A stretch of DNA of 64,000 bases from Hoeflea sp. (lineage in GTDB: Bacteria > Pseudomonadota > Alphaproteobacteria > Rhizobiales > Rhizobiaceae): the NCBI RefSeq assembly GCF_002733955.1, contig NZ_NVXQ01000021.1:62001-126000 (forward strand). The letters are read 5' to 3'. Below the pieces are notes generated by a model that was not told the origin of the DNA, did no database searches, and worked only from the letters and a program-made list of their open reading frames with translations. This document shows positions 1-7,730 of the stretch, one piece after another (the first letter of the stretch is position 1; every line of letters begins with the position of its first letter). The translations under genes and the position numbers were made by a program.

Positions 1-3000
1 CGACACCTTTGTCGCCCGGATGGCGCCAAAGGCGAAGCTGATCATTGTGCGGGCGCTCGGCGGGGCAAGTTATTTTGCCTATGCGCTCGAAAGCCTGCAT
101 GCGGCGGCGTCCACACATGCCATAAAGCTGGCGGCGCTGCCCGGCGATGACCGGCCGGATCCGGGGCTCGAACCGCTGTCGACGCTGGACCCGGCGGCAC
201 GTGACCAGCTCTGGGGCTATCTGATCGAAGGCGGGGCGGAGAATGCGCGCGGGCTGATCGAGTACGCCGAGGCGCTGCTTGATGGCGGCGAGAAACCCGC
301 ACCGGCGGCTCCCCTGCTCAAGGCCGGGCTGTGGCATCCGCAAGTGAGCAATCCGGCACTGGCGGATCTGAGCAGGGACTGGATTCCGGGCGCGCCGGTG
401 GCGGTGCTCTGTTTTTACCGGGCGCTGGTGCAAAGCGGACAGACTGCTCCGGTGGCGGCCCTGTGCGGCGGGCTGAAAGCACAAGGCGTTAACGCGCTGC
501 CGGTGTTTGTCTCGAGCCTCAAGGATCCGGTCTCGGTCGGCACCGTTGAGGCGATCTTCGCCGATGCACCGCCGGATGTGGTGGTCAATGCCACCGGCTT
601 TGCGGTGTCGTCTCCGGGCGGGGCGACCAAGGGCACGGTGCTGGAAACGACCGGTGCGCCGGTGTTGCAGGCGGTGTTTGCCGGAGGCGGTCGCGAGGCC
701 TGGGCAGGGTCGCAACAGGGTCTGACCTCGCGTGACCTCGCCATGCATGTGGTCTTGCCGGAGGTCGATGGCCGGGTGCTTTCCCGCGCGGTGTCGTTCA
801 AGTCTGCGGCGCGGTTTGATGAGACGGTTGAAGCCAATATCGTCACCCATGCGCCGGAGTCTGACCGGGTTCAATTCGTTGCCGAGCTTGCTGCGCGCTG
901 GGCCCGGTTGCGGCGGACGCCAGCGCCGGATCGCCGGGTGGCAATCATATTGGCCAATTATCCCAATCGTGACGGACGCATCGCCAATGGCGTCGGGCTC
1001 GATACGCCGGCGGGCACGATCGAGGTGCTGAAAGCCATGGCCGAGGCCGGATACCAGACCGGTGAGCTGCCCGAAGACGGCGATGGGCTGGTGACGGCGC
1101 TGAAGGCCGGGCCGACCAATGCGATCCGTGACGACCGCAGCGGTGGGGTTCCTCTTTCGCTTGAGGACTACCGGGCGTTTTTCAATACGCTTGATCCGAG
1201 CATTAAAGCGGCCGTGACCGAGCGCTGGGGCGCGCCGGAAGCCGATCCGTTCTACCGCGACGGGGTGTTTCATCTGGGGCTGTTGACCTTCGGCAATGTC
1301 GCGGTCGGCATCCAGCCGGCGCGCGGCTACAACATCGATCCGAAAGCCAGCTATCACGCGCCGGATCTGGTGCCGCCGCACGGCTATTTCGCGTTTTATG
1401 CCTGGCTGCGGCAGCAGTTTGATGTCCACGCGGTGGTGCATATGGGCAAGCACGGCAATCTTGAATGGCTGCCGGGCAAAGCGCTGGCGCTGTCGCGAGC
1501 CTGCTATCCCGAGGCGGTGCTTGGGGCCATGCCGCATGTCTATCCGTTCATCGTCAATGATCCGGGCGAGGGGACGCAGGCCAAGCGGCGGACATCGGCT
1601 GTGATCATCGACCATCTGACGCCGCCGCTGACCCGGGCGGAAAGCTACGGTCCGCTCAAGGATCTCGAGGCGCTGGTTGACGAGTTCTACGAAGCCTCCG
1701 GCCACGATCCGCGGCGGCTGAAATTGCTGAAAACCCAGATCCTCGATCTGGTGCGCGATATCGGTCTTGATAGCGACGCCGGCATTGCGCCGGGCGATGA
1801 TGACGATCTGGCGCTGGAAAAACTCGACGCCTGGCTGTGCGATCTCAAGGAAATGCAGATCCGCGACGGGCTGCACATCTTCGGCAAATCGCCTGAGGGT
1901 GGGTTGCTGACCGATCTCACCGTGGCGCTGGCGCGGATCAAGCGCGGTGAAGCGCCGGGTGACGACAGCCTGCAGCGGGCGATTGCGCGGGATGCGTTGA
2001 AAAACCCCTCCCCAACCCAGCCGGGGCGAGCCACGGGTCTCGCCCGTCCTTCGGACCCCCACAAGGGGGAGGGGCTCGGTTCAGCGGGTGACGCGCATTC
2101 GGAAACAACTATCGACAACGGAAAATCCGGATTTCCTTCTGTGAAGGCGCGACCGTCTAGCCCCTCCCACCTGTGGGGAGGGGTTGGGGAGGGGCCTTTC
2201 GCGGATACGCTTGAGAAGGGGCCTGTCTTCGACCCCCTCGATTGCCCGATGGGCGAGCCGTGGACAGGGCCAAAGCCGGACATTCTGCAATCCGTTTCCG
2301 ATGATCTGTGGCGCACAAATGGCGACACGGTGGAGCGGTTCGAGTTGCTGGCGATCGAGCTGGTTTCCGGCCGCGTTGCCCTGCCGGATGACTGGTCCGC
2401 GACGCGGGCGGTGATGGAGAGGATCGAGACCTCGATCAGGCCTTCGGTGGAAGCCTGCGGCGCGGCTGAAATCAACGGCCTGCTGACGGCCCTCGACGGG
2501 CGTTTCGTTGCGCCGGGGCCTTCGGGGGCACCGACGCGGGGGCGGCCGGATGTGTTGCCGACGGGGCGGAATTTCTATTCGGTCGACAGCCGCGCGGTGC
2601 CGACGCCGGCGGCCTGGGAGCTGGGGCAGAAATCGGCGGAACTGCTGGTCACCCGCCATGTGCAGGATCACGGCGAATGGCCGACCTCGATGGCGCTGAC
2701 GGCCTGGGGCACGTCCAACATGCGCACCGGCGGCGATGACATCGCCCAGGCGCTGGCGCTGATCGGCGCCAAACCGGTGTGGGATCCGGCCTCGCGGCGG
2801 GTCACCGGCTACGAGATCATTCCGCTGGCGATGATGAACCGGCCGCGGGTCGACGTCACCTTGCGGATATCCGGCTTTTTCCGCGATGCGTTTCCCGACC
2901 AGATCGCCCTGTTTGACCGGGCAGTGCGGGCCGTTGCCGCACTCGACGAGGATGAGGCTGACAATCCGCTTGCTGCGCGGGCCAGAGGCGAGAGTGCGCG

Positions 3001-3760
3001 GCTGGTCGAGACCGGTGTACCCGAGACCGAAGCGTTGCGCCGAGCTTCATTCCGTGTATTCGGCTCCAAGCCGGGGGCTTATGGCGCAGGCTTGCAGGCG
3101 CTGATGGACGAGGGCGGCTGGACCGATCGCGGCGATCTGGCCGAGGCCTTCGTCGTCTGGGGCGGCTATGCCTATGGCGCCGGCGAAGAGGGGCAGGCGG
3201 CGCATGAATTGTTCGAGCAGCGGCTCTCGACGGTGGAAGCCGTGGTGCAGAACCAGGACAACCGCGAGCATGATCTGCTCGATTCCGATGATTACTACCA
3301 GTTCGAGGGCGGCATGACGGCTGCGGTGGAAGCGGCGCGCGGCACGCGGCCGGCGATCTATCACAATGACCATTCCCGGCCCGAGCGTCCGGTGATCCGG
3401 TCGCTGGAAGAGGAAATCGCGCGGGTGGTGCGCGGGCGGGCGGTCAATCCGAAATGGATAGAGGGCGTCAAGCGGCACGGCTACAAGGGCGCCTTCGAGA
3501 TGGCGGCGACGGTCGACTATCTGTTTGCCTTTGCCGCCACCACCGGCGCGGTGCGTGACGCGCATTTCGACGCCGTCTACCAGGCCTATCTGATGGACGA
3601 GGAGACGCTCGCCTTCCTGCGCGAGAAGAACCCCGATGCGCTGAAGGAAATGGCCGAAAAATTCGAAGAGGCGATCGAGCGCGGGCTGTGGACGCCGAAG
3701 AGCAATTCGGCCAAGTTTGCGCTTGGCGAACTGGCGGGACACCCGCCCGGGCATGGATGA
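1..3760 (+). CDS. cobN: Aerobic cobaltochelatase large subunit CobN, 5' end outside the window
   Basis: CobN is the large subunit of the ATP-dependent CobNST chelatase, which inserts cobalt into hydrogenobyrinic acid a,c-diamide in the late-insertion B12 route. The reading frame is already open at base 2 (D-T-F-V-A-R before the first Met at base 20). That Met lies in a conserved stretch (KLIIVRALGGASYF), so the true start is upstream. About 1252 residues are visible. The family block HMGKHGNLEWLPGK lies near residue 474 (counted from base 20) and the conserved C-terminal block SRPERPVIRSLEEEIA near 1118. About 65 residues around 660-725, between ARDAL and FDPLDC, are not CobN-like and are encoded by a palindromic repeat at 2005-2194. 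The frame stays open through it. A GNAT gene and cobO follow. The family call is certain; whether the insertion affects activity is unknown. Confidence 0.97.
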   Translation, partial: DTFVARMAPKAKLIIVRALGGASYFAYALESLHAAASTHAIKLAALPGDDRPDPGLEPLSTLDPAARDQLWGYLIEGGAENARGLIEYAEALLDGGEKPAPAAPLLKAGLWHPQVSNPALADLSRDWIPGAPVAVLCFYRALVQSGQTAPVAALCGGLKAQGVNALPVFVSSLKDPVSVGTVEAIFADAPPDVVVNATGFAVSSPGGATKGTVLETTGAPVLQAVFAGGGREAWAGSQQGLTSRDLAMHVVLPEVDGRVLSRAVSFKSAARFDETVEANIVTHAPESDRVQFVAELAARWARLRRTPAPDRRVAIILANYPNRDGRIANGVGLDTPAGTIEVLKAMAEAGYQTGELPEDGDGLVTALKAGPTNAIRDDRSGGVPLSLEDYRAFFNTLDPSIKAAVTERWGAPEADPFYRDGVFHLGLLTFGNVAVGIQPARGYNIDPKASYHAPDLVPPHGYFAFYAWLRQQFDVHAVVHMGKHGNLEWLPGKALALSRACYPEAVLGAMPHVYPFIVNDPGEGTQAKRRTSAVIIDHLTPPLTRAESYGPLKDLEALVDEFYEASGHDPRRLKLLKTQILDLVRDIGLDSDAGIAPGDDDDLALEKLDAWLCDLKEMQIRDGLHIFGKSPEGGLLTDLTVALARIKRGEAPGDDSLQRAIARDALKNPSPTQPGRATGLARPSDPHKGEGLGSAGDAHSETTIDNGKSGFPSVKARPSSPSHLWGGVGEGPFADTLEKGPVFDPLDCPMGEPWTGPKPDILQSVSDDLWRTNGDTVERFELLAIELVSGRVALPDDWSATRAVMERIETSIRPSVEACGAAEINGLLTALDGRFVAPGPSGAPTRGRPDVLPTGRNFYSVDSRAVPTPAAWELGQKSAELLVTRHVQDHGEWPTSMALTAWGTSNMRTGGDDIAQALALIGAKPVWDPASRRVTGYEIIPLAMMNRPRVDVTLRISGFFRDAFPDQIALFDRAVRAVAALDEDEADNPLAARARGESARLVETGVPETEALRRASFRVFGSKPGAYGAGLQALMDEGGWTDRGDLAEAFVVWGGYAYGAGEEGQAAHELFEQRLSTVEAVVQNQDNREHDLLDSDDYYQFEGGMTAAVEAARGTRPAIYHNDHSRPERPVIRSLEEEIARVVRGRAVNPKWIEGVKRHGYKGAFEMAATVDYLFAFAATTGAVRDAHFDAVYQAYLMDEETLAFLREKNPDALKEMAEKFEEAIERGLWTPKSNSAKFALGELAGHPPGHG
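2005..2194. repeat. REPIN-like palindromic element inserted in frame in cobN
   Basis: A 190-bp block lies inside cobN. Its right arm (2161-2194) is identical over 34 bases to the right arm of the intergenic element at 39638-39671. Its left arm starts at 2005 and resumes at 2056-2075 after an interruption of about 37 bases that can itself fold. The left arm is an imperfect inverse complement of the right arm, so the whole block could form one long hairpin. It is read through without a stop and gives a Pro/Gly/Ser-rich segment containing HLWGGVGEGP. The layout resembles paired REP sequences (REPINs) and the protein-coding palindromic elements known from Rickettsia. The family name is my inference. 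Confidence 0.85.
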
Positions 3761-3800
3761 CGCTGCGCGGCGCGGCCGCGCGGTGGGAGAGGGATACTGC

Positions 3801-4247
3801 ATGACACTTGAAATCACGGTGGACGAAATCGGTGATCCCGAATTCGCTGCAGCGATCGAGGAAATTGTTGACGAACCGGCGGCCCGGCGGGGCCATCCGT
3901 TCGATCCGGTGCCGCTGCATCTCAAGGCGGTTGATGCCGATGGCCGGCTGGCCGGCGGATTGACGGCGCATTCGGTGCAACGCTGGTTGTTCGTCAAACT
4001 GCTCGGAGTCACCGAGGAGCAGCGCGGCAGCGGGCTTGGCCGAAGGCTGCTTGCCAGGGCGGAAGAGATCGCCCGCCAGCGGGGGCTTGTCGGGGTCTAT
4101 CTCGACACGTTCGAATTCCAGGCGCCACGGTTTTATGAAAGTCTCGGCTACGAGGAATGTGGCCGGTTGCCCGCCCATGACGGCGCGCCGCAGCGGATCT
4201 GGTTTGCCAAGACCTTTGACATTGCCGGGGTTGCTAAGACCCAATAG
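3801..4247 (+). CDS. GNAT family N-acetyltransferase
   Basis: This is a 148-residue acetyltransferase of the GNAT fold. The acetyl-CoA loop shows as GVTEEQRGSGLGRRLL near residues 72-87, followed by a helix and the strand VYLDTFEFQAPRFYESLGY typical of the C-terminal half. The start at 3801 is preferred because GAGAGGG precedes it. Earlier in-frame ATGs (3717, 3753) lie in or directly against the end of cobN and would add an atypical N-terminus. The gene sits 40 bases after cobN and 35 before cobO. The substrate cannot be read from the sequence, and a link to cobalamin is only positional. Confidence 0.88.
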   Translation: MTLEITVDEIGDPEFAAAIEEIVDEPAARRGHPFDPVPLHLKAVDADGRLAGGLTAHSVQRWLFVKLLGVTEEQRGSGLGRRLLARAEEIARQRGLVGVYLDTFEFQAPRFYESLGYEECGRLPAHDGAPQRIWFAKTFDIAGVAKTQ

Positions 4248-4282
4248 GGAAACGGCGGGCGGTTCTGGCGGATTGCCCGGCA

Positions 4283-4951
4283 ATGATGATGAACAGGATG
4301 GACGAGATGAGCGAACGCGGAAAAATCACCGACGGCATGAGCGAGGAAGAACTCAACGCCCGCCATGCGGAGAAAATGGCCAAGAAGAAGGTGGCGCGCG
4401 AGAAGATCATGGCCACCAAGACCGGCGAGAAAGGTCTGGTGATCGTCCATACCGGCAAGGGCAAGGGCAAGTCATCGGCCGCCTTCGGCATGATCTTCCG
4501 GCATATTGCCCATGGCAAGCCGTGCGCGGTGGTGCAGTTCATCAAGGGCGCGATGTCGACCGGCGAGCGGGACCTGATCCTCAAGAATTTCTCCGACCTG
4601 TGCCAGTTTCACACCATGGGCGAGGGGTTCACCTGGGATACCCAGGACAAGGCCCGCGACATCGAGATGGCGCAGGCCGCCTGGGAAAAGGCCAAGGAGA
4701 TGATCCGCGACGAGCGCAATTCGATGGTGCTGCTTGACGAGATCAACATTGCCATCCGCTATGACTACCTCGACGTCAACGAGGTGATCGCGTTTCTGGA
4801 AGCCGAGAAACCGGCGATGACCCATGTCGTGCTGACCGGCCGCAACGCCAAGGATGAGCTGATCGACTATGCCGACCTGGTCACCGAGATGGAAATGATC
4901 AAGCATCCGTTCCGCTCCGGCGTGAAGGCACAGATTGGCGTGGAGTTCTAA
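4283..4951 (+). CDS. cobO: Cob(I)yrinic acid a,c-diamide adenosyltransferase CobO
   Basis: CobO transfers the 5'-deoxyadenosyl group from ATP to cob(I)yrinic acid a,c-diamide, the step after cobalt insertion by CobNST. The P-loop reads HTGKGKGKSSAAFGM near residues 56-70. The CobA/CobO-type motif VLLDEINIAIRYDYLD lies near 152-167 and HVVLTGRNAKDELIDYADL near 182-200. Length (222 residues) is normal. Three tandem ATGs open the frame at 4283; the ATG at 4307 (MSERGK) is an equally plausible start and gives the usual N-terminus. It lies 35 bases after the GNAT gene and 13 before a small permease gene, probably all one cobN transcript. Confidence 0.95.
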   Translation: MMMNRMDEMSERGKITDGMSEEELNARHAEKMAKKKVAREKIMATKTGEKGLVIVHTGKGKGKSSAAFGMIFRHIAHGKPCAVVQFIKGAMSTGERDLILKNFSDLCQFHTMGEGFTWDTQDKARDIEMAQAAWEKAKEMIRDERNSMVLLDEINIAIRYDYLDVNEVIAFLEAEKPAMTHVVLTGRNAKDELIDYADLVTEMEMIKHPFRSGVKAQIGVEF

Positions 4952-4964
4952 CAAGGGGGTGGCC

Positions 4965-5396
4965 ATGAGCCTTTCGGCAAGCTGGCAGTTCTGGGCGCTG
5001 GTGGTGGCGATTTTTGCGGCGCTCACCGCGATCTTCGCCAAGGTCGGCATCAGTGACGTCGATAGCGATCTCGCCACCTTCATCCGCACCTGCGTGATCA
5101 TGCTGGTGCTGGCCGCTATGCTGACGGCAATGGGCAAGTGGCGCAATCCGCAAACCATCCCGCTCAAGACCTGGGTGTTTCTGGGATTGTCGGGGCTGGC
5201 GACCGGCGCGTCATGGCTCGCCTATTTCCGGGCGCTGAAACTGGGCGATGCGGCGCGGGTGGCGCCGCTCGCCAAACTCTCAATCGTGCTGGTGGCGATC
5301 TTCGGTGTGCTGTTTCTGGGCGAACACCTGTCAGTGATGAACTGGATAGGCGTGGCGCTGATCGCGGCCGGCGCGGTTTTTCTCGCCGTATTCTGA
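4965..5396 (+). CDS. Single-domain EamA/DMT membrane transporter
   Basis: A 143-residue, very hydrophobic protein with about five predicted membrane helices, matching one EamA repeat of the drug/metabolite transporter superfamily. The signature is GLATGASWLAYFRALKLGDA near residues 79-98, then LAKLSIVLVAIFGVLFLGE. Full DMT carriers have two such repeats, so this half-size protein should act as a dimer. The ATG at 4965 follows AAGGGGGTGG and starts 13 bases after cobO, suggesting cotranscription. The substrate is unknown; export of a corrinoid or its precursor is possible from position only. The stop at 5396 converges with the TSUP gene 6 bases away. Confidence 0.85.
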   Translation: MSLSASWQFWALVVAIFAALTAIFAKVGISDVDSDLATFIRTCVIMLVLAAMLTAMGKWRNPQTIPLKTWVFLGLSGLATGASWLAYFRALKLGDAARVAPLAKLSIVLVAIFGVLFLGEHLSVMNWIGVALIAAGAVFLAVF

Positions 5397-5402
5397 GACT
5401 GG

Positions 5403-6188
5403 TCAGAAACCGAACAAGACCCGCGCCGGGTTCGCGGGGTCGGCGATCAGCTTTGCCGCCAGCGCGACGCAGGTGATAACCAGAAGCGGCTTGATGATTT
5501 TGGCGCCGTTCTTCATCGCCAGGCGCGAGCCGACTTGAGCGCCCGCAAACTGAGCGAGGCCCATCATCAGGCCGACTTTCCACGAGATCACGCCGACAAT
5601 GGCGAAGACTGCAAAGCCGCCGAGATTGGAGGCGAAGTTCAAGAGCTTGGTATGGGCGGTGGCCTTGAGCAGGCCGTAGCCGGCGAGTGCGACAAAGGCC
5701 AGCATGAAGAAGGAACCCGCGCCGGGGCCGAAGACACCATCATAAAACCCGATGACCGGGACGATGATCAGGCCGAACAGGAACGGCGACAGGCGGCGGG
5801 CGCGATCGATATCGCCCATGTTCGGCTTGAAAGCGAAATAGAGCGCGATGGCGACCAGAAGGAACGGCAGGAAGGCGCGGAAGATGTCGCCGGGGATAAA
5901 AGTGGCGAGAAGCGCGCCGAGCGCCGACCCGGCAGCGGACAGGGCCGCGGACGGAAGCTGCGCCTTGAGATCGACATGGCCCTTTCGGGCATAGGCGAGT
6001 GTTGCCGAGCTGGAGCCGAACAGACCCTGCAGCTTGTTGGTGCCGAGTGCTTCGACCGGAGAGAGCCCGGCCAGAAGCAACGCCGGCACCGTGATCAGGC
6101 CACCGCCGCCGGCGATCGAATCGACGAACCCGGCCATGAATGCGGCGCCAAGCAACAGCAAGGTCAGCGTGAGCGTCAGATCTTCCAT
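5403..6188 (-). CDS. TSUP (TauE/SafE, DUF81) family membrane permease
   Basis: A 261-residue integral membrane protein of the TauE/SafE family, which moves sulfite, sulfonates or other small organic anions out of or into the cell. The N-terminal signature GFVDSIAGGGGLITVPALLL (residues 20-39) is diagnostic, and the second half repeats it as GFYDGVFGPGAGSFFMLAFV. About eight membrane spans are expected. It is convergent with the EamA gene, with 6 bases between the stops. The upstream gap (6189-6325) leads to the divergent TerB pair. No substrate can be assigned. Confidence 0.92.
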   Translation of the reverse strand: MEDLTLTLTLLLLGAAFMAGFVDSIAGGGGLITVPALLLAGLSPVEALGTNKLQGLFGSSSATLAYARKGHVDLKAQLPSAALSAAGSALGALLATFIPGDIFRAFLPFLLVAIALYFAFKPNMGDIDRARRLSPFLFGLIIVPVIGFYDGVFGPGAGSFFMLAFVALAGYGLLKATAHTKLLNFASNLGGFAVFAIVGVISWKVGLMMGLAQFAGAQVGSRLAMKNGAKIIKPLLVITCVALAAKLIADPANPARVLFGF

Positions 6189-6325
6189 GCGGCGGGCCTT
6201 GGGGGTGAGGGACTGTAAAACGCGCCGCGACCTATGGCACGGAGATTGAAGCTGGACAATCGGAAGTAGCGCGTTAAGTTTTTTCTAATGTTTGGAATCG
6301 CTCTGGCCTCTGGGGGGCTTTGCTC

Positions 6326-6802
6326 GTGAAAGTACTTTTGGCTTCGATCGCGCAGTTTTTCGAACCAGAGCGCCATTTGCCGGGGGCGCTTGGGCAGGTT
6401 GCGGAAGATCCGGTAGTGCTGGCGGAAATCCTCGTTCTTTTCCGGATCGTGCTTGCGGACGGCGTGGTTCAGCCATCCCAACTCACTGCCTTCGAACGCA
6501 TCTGCGAGCAGCATTTCGGCATTAACCGTCGTGACATGCCCGAGTTGCATGCGCTGCTTGATTCGCCGAAAGCGCGGTCTTGCGATGCCAAGGCCTTCAC
6601 GCTGCTTGGTCAGCTTGACATGGCGGCGCGAACCACCCTTCTTGAGCACATGGTGGAGATTGCGCGCGCAAGCTCCGACGGGGCCGAATGCGACAGCAGG
6701 CTGATCCTCAGGATGGCTGATCTGCTTGGGTTGGAACCGGTCTTGCCGGAGCTGCAGCGCGTCCCGGGTGCGGTCGAGGAGAAGAGGCAAGGTTATGAGT
6801 GA
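6326..6802 (+). CDS. TerB-like helical protein, first of a tandem pair
   Basis: A 158-residue soluble, helix-rich protein resembling the TerB/DUF533 fold (tellurite-resistance and co-chaperone-like helical bundle). The core DPVVLAEILVLFRIVLADG at about residues 32-50 is followed by a regularly spaced second helical block. The GTG at 6326 is chosen because GGGGGG (6312-6317) lies 8 bases upstream; the TTG at 6320 is too close to that site. It overlaps the next gene by 8 bases and shares its core pattern (DPVxxAExLxLxRxxxA), so the two are probably a local duplication. Function is unknown. Confidence 0.78.
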   Translation: MKVLLASIAQFFEPERHLPGALGQVAEDPVVLAEILVLFRIVLADGVVQPSQLTAFERICEQHFGINRRDMPELHALLDSPKARSCDAKAFTLLGQLDMAARTTLLEHMVEIARASSDGAECDSRLILRMADLLGLEPVLPELQRVPGAVEEKRQGYE

Positions 6803-7217
6803 GGCAGCAGGCAATTCCCCGAGTTTCGGCGAGCGGGTCCGGTCATTTCTCGATCAGAGCGGGTCATTGAGCAAGGTTGCCCATGACCCGGTGCTGACGG
6901 CGGAACTGCTGCTGCTCGTCAGAATGTCGTTCGCCAACAAGTCGGTAGAGCCGGCGGAAGCCGATGCCTTTGCAGCGATCTGCACACGGCTGTTGGGTCT
7001 TAATGGTGACGAACTGACCGATATTCTCAAATATCTCAATGATTTCGGTTACGAGACCACAGATGCGCAGGCGGCCGACATGCTTGCCGGTCTGAGCGTC
7101 GAGCGCAAACGCGAGATCCTGGGACATCTTGCGATGGTGGCCCAAGCGGATGGCGAGGTGGATGAGCGCGAGCGTCGCCTGTTCGAGGCCACGGCCAGGC
7201 GGCTGGGGTTCGACTAA
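6795..7217 (+). CDS. TerB-like helical protein, second of a tandem pair
   Basis: A 140-residue protein with the same plan as its upstream neighbour. It has an N-terminal helix, the core DPVLTAELLLLVRMSFANK (about residues 33-51), and a C-terminal block HLAMVAQADGEVDERERRLF typical of TerB, where acidic residues follow A-D-G. The ATG at 6795 lies inside the end of the preceding gene (8-base overlap), so the two are translationally coupled. The acidic D-G-E-V-D-E could bind a metal, as proposed for TerB, but this is inference. Its role beside cobalamin genes is unknown. Confidence 0.8.
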   Translation: MSEAAGNSPSFGERVRSFLDQSGSLSKVAHDPVLTAELLLLVRMSFANKSVEPAEADAFAAICTRLLGLNGDELTDILKYLNDFGYETTDAQAADMLAGLSVERKREILGHLAMVAQADGEVDERERRLFEATARRLGFD

Positions 7218-7487
7218 CGCGAGTCACTGAATGAATCCGTGGCTTGGCGCAGATCAGCACGCAGCTGGCGCAATCGGCGTTTGACCTCAAAATCCGGAAC
7301 GCCTATGACTCGGCTCATGTGCGACGGCGCCTGATGACAGGCTGAGAGATATTCCGGTGCGGCTGACTTAATTCAAGGGCCAACCCCGGGGCTGTCCGGT
7401 TCGGTAAGATGAGATGTGGTCCGCCAGGGCCCGTGTCTCTTCATCCGGCGTTTCGTGCTGTATTTGTCACGTTGTCCGGAGGCCCCG

Positions 7488-7727
7488 ATGCGCATTTTTG
7501 CTATTTCCGCTGTTTTCTCTGTTCTTGGCACTGGTGCCGCATTTGCCCATGGCGGGCATGTGGGCGATCTGGCCGGGCATTCGCATTGGGTCGGCTGGGC
7601 AGCAGCTGCTGCGGCAGGCGCGGTTGCGGCCTGGGCGATCAAGCGCGGCAACAAGGCCAAGGCTTCAGACAAGGAGACTTCGGACGAAGCCGACGGCGGC
7701 AAGCAACCCGAAGCCTCGGAGGCCTGA
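7488..7727 (+). CDS. Small His-containing membrane/periplasmic protein upstream of cbiX
   Basis: A 79-residue protein. It starts with a cleavable-looking signal (MRIFAISAVFSVLGTGAAFA), followed at once by HGGHVGDLAGHSH, a second hydrophobic Ala-rich stretch (about 40-56) and a charged Lys/Asp/Glu tail. The start at 7488 follows CCGGAGG. The stop is 3 bases before the GTG of cbiX, so the pair is cotranscribed. Small proteins of this shape occur near cbiX in other alphaproteobacteria (from memory, DUF6732; not verified). The exposed His cluster in the periplasm suggests cobalt or nickel contact, by inference. Confidence 0.75.
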   Translation: MRIFAISAVFSVLGTGAAFAHGGHVGDLAGHSHWVGWAAAAAAGAVAAWAIKRGNKAKASDKETSDEADGGKQPEASEA

Positions 7728-7730
7728 GCC

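Noticed and set aside
20-3760. Reading the Met at base 20 as the true start of cobN
   Set aside because: The frame is open upstream to the window edge and this Met lies in a conserved CobN segment.
7218-7487. Possible cobalamin riboswitch before the cbiX operon
   Set aside because: I looked for the conserved B12-box pattern and paired stems and did not see them; a covariance-model scan would decide.
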